Shown: piece after piece, positions 4,987-8,692 of the stretch | Numbering within the stretch: position 1 is the stretch's first letter | How the letters are laid out: every line of letters starts with the position of its first letter | DNA from: Caryophanales bacterium | Lineage (GTDB): Bacteria > Bacillota_I > Bacilli_A > RF39 > UBA660 | DNA: 8,692 bases | Assembly: GCA_016291995.1 (NCBI GenBank) | Contig: JAEEZV010000065.1 | Location: 1-8,692, forward strand | Direction: 5' to 3' | Program-made: the position numbers and the translations under genes | The notes under the pieces: generated by a model | The model's database searches: none | Seen by the model: only the letters and a program-made list of their open reading frames with translations | Told to the model about the DNA's origin: nothing

Positions 4987-7678
4987 ATTAAAAGGAAATG
5001 AAATAATTAGAACATATCTTGATTTCTTTAAAAGTAAAGGACATACTGAAATAGAATCAGCTAGTCTAATTCCTAGAGATGATCCGACAGTATTATGGAT
5101 TAATGCTGGTGTAACACCACTAAAAAAATATTTTGATGGCACAATCATTCCTCAAAACAGAAGATTAACTAGTTGTCAAAAATGTATTAGAACTGGTGAT
5201 ATCGAATCCGTTGGTAAAACAGCTAGACACCATACATTTTTCCAAATGTTAGGAAACTTCTCAATCGGTGATTATTTCAAAGAAGAAGCCTTAACTTGGG
5301 CTATGGAACTTTTGACTAGTCCCAAATATTTTGGTATTCCTGTCGAAAAATTATATGTAACTGTATACCCAAATGATACTGAAGCATATAAACTATGGGT
5401 AAAATTAGGTATGCCTAAAGAACACATTATCAAATTGAGAGGTAATTATTGGGAAATAGGTGAAGGACCTAGTGGACCAGATTCAGAAATATTCTATGAT
5501 AGAGGACCAAAGTATGATCCAGATAATGTTGGTATCAAACTACTTAAACAAGAAATAGAAAATGATAGATATATTGAAATATGGAATAATGTATTTAGCC
5601 AATATAATGCTAAAGAAGGTGTTCCAAGAGAAAAATATGAGGAATTACCAAGTAAAAATATTGATACCGGTATGGGTGTAGAAAGAATGGCATGTATCCT
5701 TCAAGGAACTGAAACTAACTATGAAACAGACTTATTTATGCCTATCATGCATGGTATCGAAGAAATTGCTCATATCCCTTATTTAGGTCAAATGGAATAT
5801 AAAGTAATTGCTGATCATATAAGAACATTAACATTTGCCTTATCTGATGGTGCTTCATTTGAAAACTATGGTCGTGGTTATGTTCTAAGAAGATTACTTC
5901 GTAGAGCAGCTAGAATGGGTCGAAAACTAAATATTGCTAGAACATTTATGGCTGATTTAATAGACATTGTCGTAGATAATTATCGTGAAGTATATCCTGA
6001 TTTAGAACATAATAGGCCAATGATAAAAAAACTAATTACCAAAGAAGAAGAATTATTCCAGAAAACATTATTACAAGGTGAAAAAAGATTAGATGAAATA
6101 TTTACTACAAGTAAAGAAAAAGTAATTAGTGGTCTAGATGCCTTTAAACTATATGATACTTATGGCTATCCAATTGAATTAACCGAAGAAGTAGCTAGTG
6201 AAAAAGGATTCAAAATTGATTATGAAGGATTCGAAAGATTTATGGAAATTCAAAAAGAACAAGCTAGAAGAAGTAGAAAAACTGTAAATAGTATGAATGT
6301 TCAAAATGAATTATTACTAAATTACAAAGAACCTAGTGAATTTATTGGTTATGATACCCTAGGATCTAAAACATATATCCAAGAAATAATTAAAAATGGT
6401 AAATTTGTTAATAAATGTAATACCGAATGCTATATCTTTGTCAAAGACAACCCATTTTATGCCGAAAGTGGTGGACAAGCTGCCGATAAAGGATATCTAA
6501 AAAATAATAGTTGTAAACTAGAAGTATTAGATGTTATAAAGTGTCCAAACAAGCAGCATTTAATTAAAGTACGTGTTTTAGATGGCACGATTATCAAAGG
6601 AGAAAGCATTCTAACTCATGTCGATTTACCATCACGTGAAGCTACCGCTAGAAATCACTCAGCTACGCACATTCTTCAAAAGACATTACAAGAAGTACTT
6701 GGAGACTCTGTTCACCAGGCTGGTAGTAGAGTAGATGATAAAAGCTTTAGATTTGACTTCACTTACCGTGGAAGACTATCTGATGAAATATTAGTCGATA
6801 TCGAAAAGAAAGTTAATGCTAAAATTAAGAAAAATACTAAAACAAAAATTGAATACATGCCAATTAGTGAAGCTAAGAAAACTGGGGCTATGGCTCTATT
6901 CGAAGATAAATATGAAGATATCGTTAGAGTTGTAACGATCGGTTCATCAATTGAATTATGTGGTGGAACACACGTTAGTAACACTCAAGATATTGGACCA
7001 TTTGCTATTCTAAAAATAGAGAATAAAGGTAGCGATACATATCGTATCGAAGGAACAACCGGTAATAACATCGAAAGAGAACTACGTGAAGTAATTAAAC
7101 CATACACAACTGAAATAGCTAAATTACTAGCTAAATCAAAAGATCTAATAAAACAAGCTAAGAAAGAAAAAGTAGAATGCTATTTCGATTTTAATATCGA
7201 TTATCAATTACTAGATAGTTATAGTGATGTCGTATATTATAAAGACGCTCTAGAAAGATTAAAAATATCCGTCAAGAAATTAGAAAAAGAAGTAAATGAT
7301 GAAATAGCTAATAAGTCACTAAGTAATACTGATGCCTTTATGAAAATATTAGAACAAATTAATGGTATGAATGTTATCGTAGCTACGACTAAGAATTATG
7401 AAATATCTGTTTTAAAACAACTTGTCGACAATTTAGCAAATTCATTAGATAATGCCTTTATCTTACTAGCTAATCTTGGTAAGAATAGTGTTAATATTAT
7501 TTGTAAAACTAATATCGACAAAAAAGAAATTCATTGTGGCAATATTGTTAAAGATATTTGTACTAAATGTAGTGGTAATGGTGGAGGAAATCAATTCTTT
7601 GCTCAAGGTGGCGGAAGTGACGCCAGCAATGTCGATAAATATTTAAAAGAAGTTAAGAAAATGTTAAAGAATTCTTAA
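4979..7678 (+). CDS. alaS: Alanyl-tRNA synthetase
   Basis: An 899-aa class IIc synthetase that charges tRNA-Ala; typical length is about 875-900. Domains in order are the catalytic core with TARHHTFFQMLGNFSIGDYF (81-100), GNYWEIGEGPSGPDSEIFYD and motif 3 in DTGMGVERM (229-237); the tRNA-recognition helical region (about 250-440); the editing domain with zinc/active-site residues H560 and H564 (NHSATH) and C661/H665 (CGGTH); and the C-Ala domain with a Gly-rich GNGGGNQFFAQGGG (866-879). All four editing ligands are present, so clearance of mischarged Ser/Gly should be intact. The ATG at 4979 is chosen because AAGGTGAT (4967-4974) precedes it by a few bases and the protein then begins like its family; a GTG at 4970 is possible but overlaps that site. 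The gene overlaps cmk by 8 nt. Confidence 0.98.
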   Translation: MNKLKGNEIIRTYLDFFKSKGHTEIESASLIPRDDPTVLWINAGVTPLKKYFDGTIIPQNRRLTSCQKCIRTGDIESVGKTARHHTFFQMLGNFSIGDYFKEEALTWAMELLTSPKYFGIPVEKLYVTVYPNDTEAYKLWVKLGMPKEHIIKLRGNYWEIGEGPSGPDSEIFYDRGPKYDPDNVGIKLLKQEIENDRYIEIWNNVFSQYNAKEGVPREKYEELPSKNIDTGMGVERMACILQGTETNYETDLFMPIMHGIEEIAHIPYLGQMEYKVIADHIRTLTFALSDGASFENYGRGYVLRRLLRRAARMGRKLNIARTFMADLIDIVVDNYREVYPDLEHNRPMIKKLITKEEELFQKTLLQGEKRLDEIFTTSKEKVISGLDAFKLYDTYGYPIELTEEVASEKGFKIDYEGFERFMEIQKEQARRSRKTVNSMNVQNELLLNYKEPSEFIGYDTLGSKTYIQEIIKNGKFVNKCNTECYIFVKDNPFYAESGGQAADKGYLKNNSCKLEVLDVIKCPNKQHLIKVRVLDGTIIKGESILTHVDLPSREATARNHSATHILQKTLQEVLGDSVHQAGSRVDDKSFRFDFTYRGRLSDEILVDIEKKVNAKIKKNTKTKIEYMPISEAKKTGAMALFEDKYEDIVRVVTIGSSIELCGGTHVSNTQDIGPFAILKIENKGSDTYRIEGTTGNNIERELREVIKPYTTEIAKLLAKSKDLIKQAKKEKVECYFDFNIDYQLLDSYSDVVYYKDALERLKISVKKLEKEVNDEIANKSLSNTDAFMKILEQINGMNVIVATTKNYEISVLKQLVDNLANSLDNAFILLANLGKNSVNIICKTNIDKKEIHCGNIVKDICTKCSGNGGGNQFFAQGGGSDASNVDKYLKEVKKMLKNS

Positions 7679-7686
7679 CTTCTTTT
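7645..7686 (+). terminator. Intrinsic terminator built into the alaS 3' end
   Basis: A perfect 15-bp inverted repeat pairs AAAAGAAGTTAAGAA (7645-7659) with TTCTTAACTTCTTTT (7672-7686) around a 12-nt loop; the last T's double as the U-tract (to 7687). The 5' arm encodes residues near the AlaRS C-terminus, and the TAA stop lies in the 3' arm. Confidence 0.8.
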
Positions 7687-7689
7687 TCC

Positions 7690-7718
7690 TTGACTAATAT
7701 TAGTTTTTCTAATATAAT
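7690..7718 (+). promoter_or_regulatory. Near-consensus housekeeping promoter
   Basis: TTGACT (7690-7695), a 17-bp spacer and TATAAT (7713-7718) match the sigma-A consensus at 11 of 12 positions. It starts just after the alaS terminator and points at the 200-aa gene at 7743, giving a leader of about 15-20 nt. A 12-bp palindrome ACTAATATTAGT (7693-7704) overlaps the -35 and spacer and could be an operator. Confidence 0.85.
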
Positions 7719-7730
7719 AATACTCGCATT

Positions 7731-7737
7731 GGGGGAG
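7731..7737 (+). promoter_or_regulatory. Shine-Dalgarno site GGGGGAG
   Basis: GGGGGAG lies 5 nt before the ATG at 7743. It is more G-rich than the other sites in the window and decides this start over the internal Met at residue 33. Confidence 0.65.
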
Positions 7738-7742
7738 ATATA

Positions 7743-8345
7743 ATGAAAAATCATAGTAAAAATTTTAAATATTTTAAAAAATCAAACAGAAAAGTTATTG
7801 AACATTATACTTGTGGTAAAAATGAAAAAGAAGCTATCATGGAACTAACACTAAATAGAGATTTGTGTAGTTTTTATAACAAAACATTTGACGATGATAT
7901 AACATATATAGGGCTAGGGGAAGTAGACCGTGATATAGTTGGTTATGGTTATGTGGCTGATAGCGGATATTATGCATTAAGAGATGTTGGCTTAAAGCAA
8001 ATAAGAATAGATGAATATGAAAATAATTATGGCGATATTCTTAAAGATCTAATGATATCAATGGTAGAAAGAAAAGCTAAAATAGAGTTTTTATTGTATT
8101 ATAACGAAATCAAAAAGAAATATAAAGATCGTTCTATCAAAGGAAGAATGGTTGAAGACATGCATAGAGTTGAATATACTTTATCTAAATTAAATAAATA
8201 TTTTGGTGGTAAAATCCCAGAAAGTTTCGTAGCTGAAGCTACTGAAGAAGTAAATGAAAGATTTAATATGACTTTTTCATATAACTATGAAACAGGCGAA
8301 TTTGAAAAAGTTGATTCAAAAGTAAAAAGAAAGTCTATAAAATAG
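7743..8345 (+). CDS. Uncharacterised 200-aa protein
   Basis: I do not recognise this protein. It is soluble, strongly charged and has no signal peptide or membrane segment. The first 17 residues are basic (seven Lys/Arg). Residues 55-80 hold an unusual Gly/Tyr/Asp-rich stretch, GLGEVDRDIVGYGYVADSGY (57-76), then LRDVGLKQIRIDEYENNYGDILKDL. Residues 100-150 look helical and mixed-charge (MVERKAKIEFLLYYNEIKKKYKDR and the following MVEDMHRVEYTLSKL). The tail is basic (KVKRKSIK). There are two cysteines (24 and 42) without a metal-site pattern. The start at 7743 has a strong ribosome binding site and a near-consensus promoter 25 nt upstream. It is a single-gene unit between the alaS terminator and a shared terminator, convergent with rnhC. 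Codon use resembles its neighbours. It is likely a real expressed gene, possibly restricted to this lineage. Confidence 0.85.
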   Translation: MKNHSKNFKYFKKSNRKVIEHYTCGKNEKEAIMELTLNRDLCSFYNKTFDDDITYIGLGEVDRDIVGYGYVADSGYYALRDVGLKQIRIDEYENNYGDILKDLMISMVERKAKIEFLLYYNEIKKKYKDRSIKGRMVEDMHRVEYTLSKLNKYFGGKIPESFVAEATEEVNERFNMTFSYNYETGEFEKVDSKVKRKSIK

Positions 8346-8357
8346 CTTTCTTTTTTT
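8324..8357. terminator. Bidirectional terminator between convergent genes
   Basis: AAAAAGAAAG (8324-8333) pairs with CTTTCTTTTT (8346-8355), with an inner CTAT/ATAG stem (8335-8338, 8342-8345), an AAA loop and a single-base bulge. T tracts flank both sides (TTTTTTT to 8357 on +; TTTTTACTTTT on -), so it can stop the 200-aa gene and rnhC. The + gene stop codon (8343-8345) is in the stem. Confidence 0.8.
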
Positions 8358-8692
8358 ATAATATTCTTTCAGTATTTTTAAAGTTTAATTTAGCAATTTC
8401 CTTTAATTTATCTTTACCAAATTTCTTTATTACTTCTATCCCAAACTTATCTACTTCATTAGAAGCTCCTTTTGGTAAGACCATTCCAATATCCTTACTA
8501 ATCTTATCCATCTCTTTTAAGAATATATATCTACTTATAACAGATGCACAGGCTACTGATAAACATTCATCTTCGGCTTTTGTTAAGAATGTTATACCGT
8601 ATACCTTAAATGGCACGTCTACTAAATGATTATAATAACTTTTTGGATTTTCAAATTGATCTACAACAACATAATCGCGTGGATATTTTTCC
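8356..8692 (-). CDS. rnhC: Ribonuclease HIII, C-terminal part (5' end outside window)
   Basis: The last 111 codons of RNase HIII, which cuts the RNA strand of RNA-DNA hybrids; it is typical of Bacilli and of some lineages lacking RNase HI. The open frame runs from the window edge to the TAA at 8356. Its first readable residues are EKYPRDYVVVDQFENPKS, where the VVVDQF Asp is the family's carboxylate segment. It continues through LTKAEDECLSVACASVISRY, the RNase HII/HIII helix LSVAxASxxxR, and then KEMDKISKDIGMVLPKGAS, the HIII signature after that helix, ending NFKNTERIL, as in other RnhC proteins. RNase HIII is preferred over RNase HII because of the LPKGAS...VD and LxFxNTE endings. A GTG at 8616 is an internal Val codon, not a start. 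The N-terminal TBP-like substrate-binding domain is not in the window. Confidence 0.93.
   Translation of the reverse strand, partial: EKYPRDYVVVDQFENPKSYYNHLVDVPFKVYGITFLTKAEDECLSVACASVISRYIFLKEMDKISKDIGMVLPKGASNEVDKFGIEVIKKFGKDKLKEIAKLNFKNTERIL

Noticed and set aside
8614..8616. GTG at 8616 as the start of a short 86-aa minus-strand gene
   Set aside because: The frame stays open to the window edge and the upstream codons encode conserved RNase HIII sequence, so this is an internal Val.

Overview
The window comes from a low-GC Firmicutes/Bacilli-type chromosome, probably a reduced, uncultured or Mollicutes-like gut lineage (inference). Supporting signs are strongly A/T-biased codons, the Bacilli-specific genes rbgA, sirA, yneF and rnhC, AAAGGAGG-type ribosome binding sites and an alanine T-box. 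Trp is written TGG and rbgA ends in TGA, so the code is standard rather than the Mycoplasma code. Nothing suggests a mobile element, CRISPR array, rRNA or tRNA; the window is densely packed housekeeping DNA.

Layout. (1) 1-1357: a ribosome-assembly operon with the 3' part of rbgA, yceD (DUF177) overlapping it by ATGA, and rpmF (L32), closed by an intrinsic terminator. (2) 1377-4094: a tkt-like gene, sirA and yneF behind an extended -10 promoter. This order matches the B. subtilis tkt-yneE(sirA)-yneF block. The transketolase is full length, but most of its recognisable active-site residues are replaced. (3) 4110-7686: a T-box leader with a probable GCU (Ala) specifier, then cmk and alaS overlapping by 8 nt, ending in a terminator whose stem lies in the last alaS codons. 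(4) 7690-8357: an unrecognised 200-aa protein with its own near-consensus promoter and a probably bidirectional terminator. (5) 8356-8692: the 3' part of rnhC (RNase HIII) on the minus strand, converging on region 4.

How the genes work together: region 1 serves 50S subunit maturation. Region 3 puts alanyl-tRNA synthetase, and with it CMP kinase, under control by uncharged tRNA-Ala. Region 2 pairs the degenerate transketolase homologue with a DnaA-inhibitor homologue and a small membrane protein. The strongest candidate for unrecognised biology is the transketolase-like protein: it sits at the ancestral tkt position and keeps the scaffold motifs, but it has lost the histidines, a Mg-ligand Asn and the phosphate-binding residues expected of an active enzyme.
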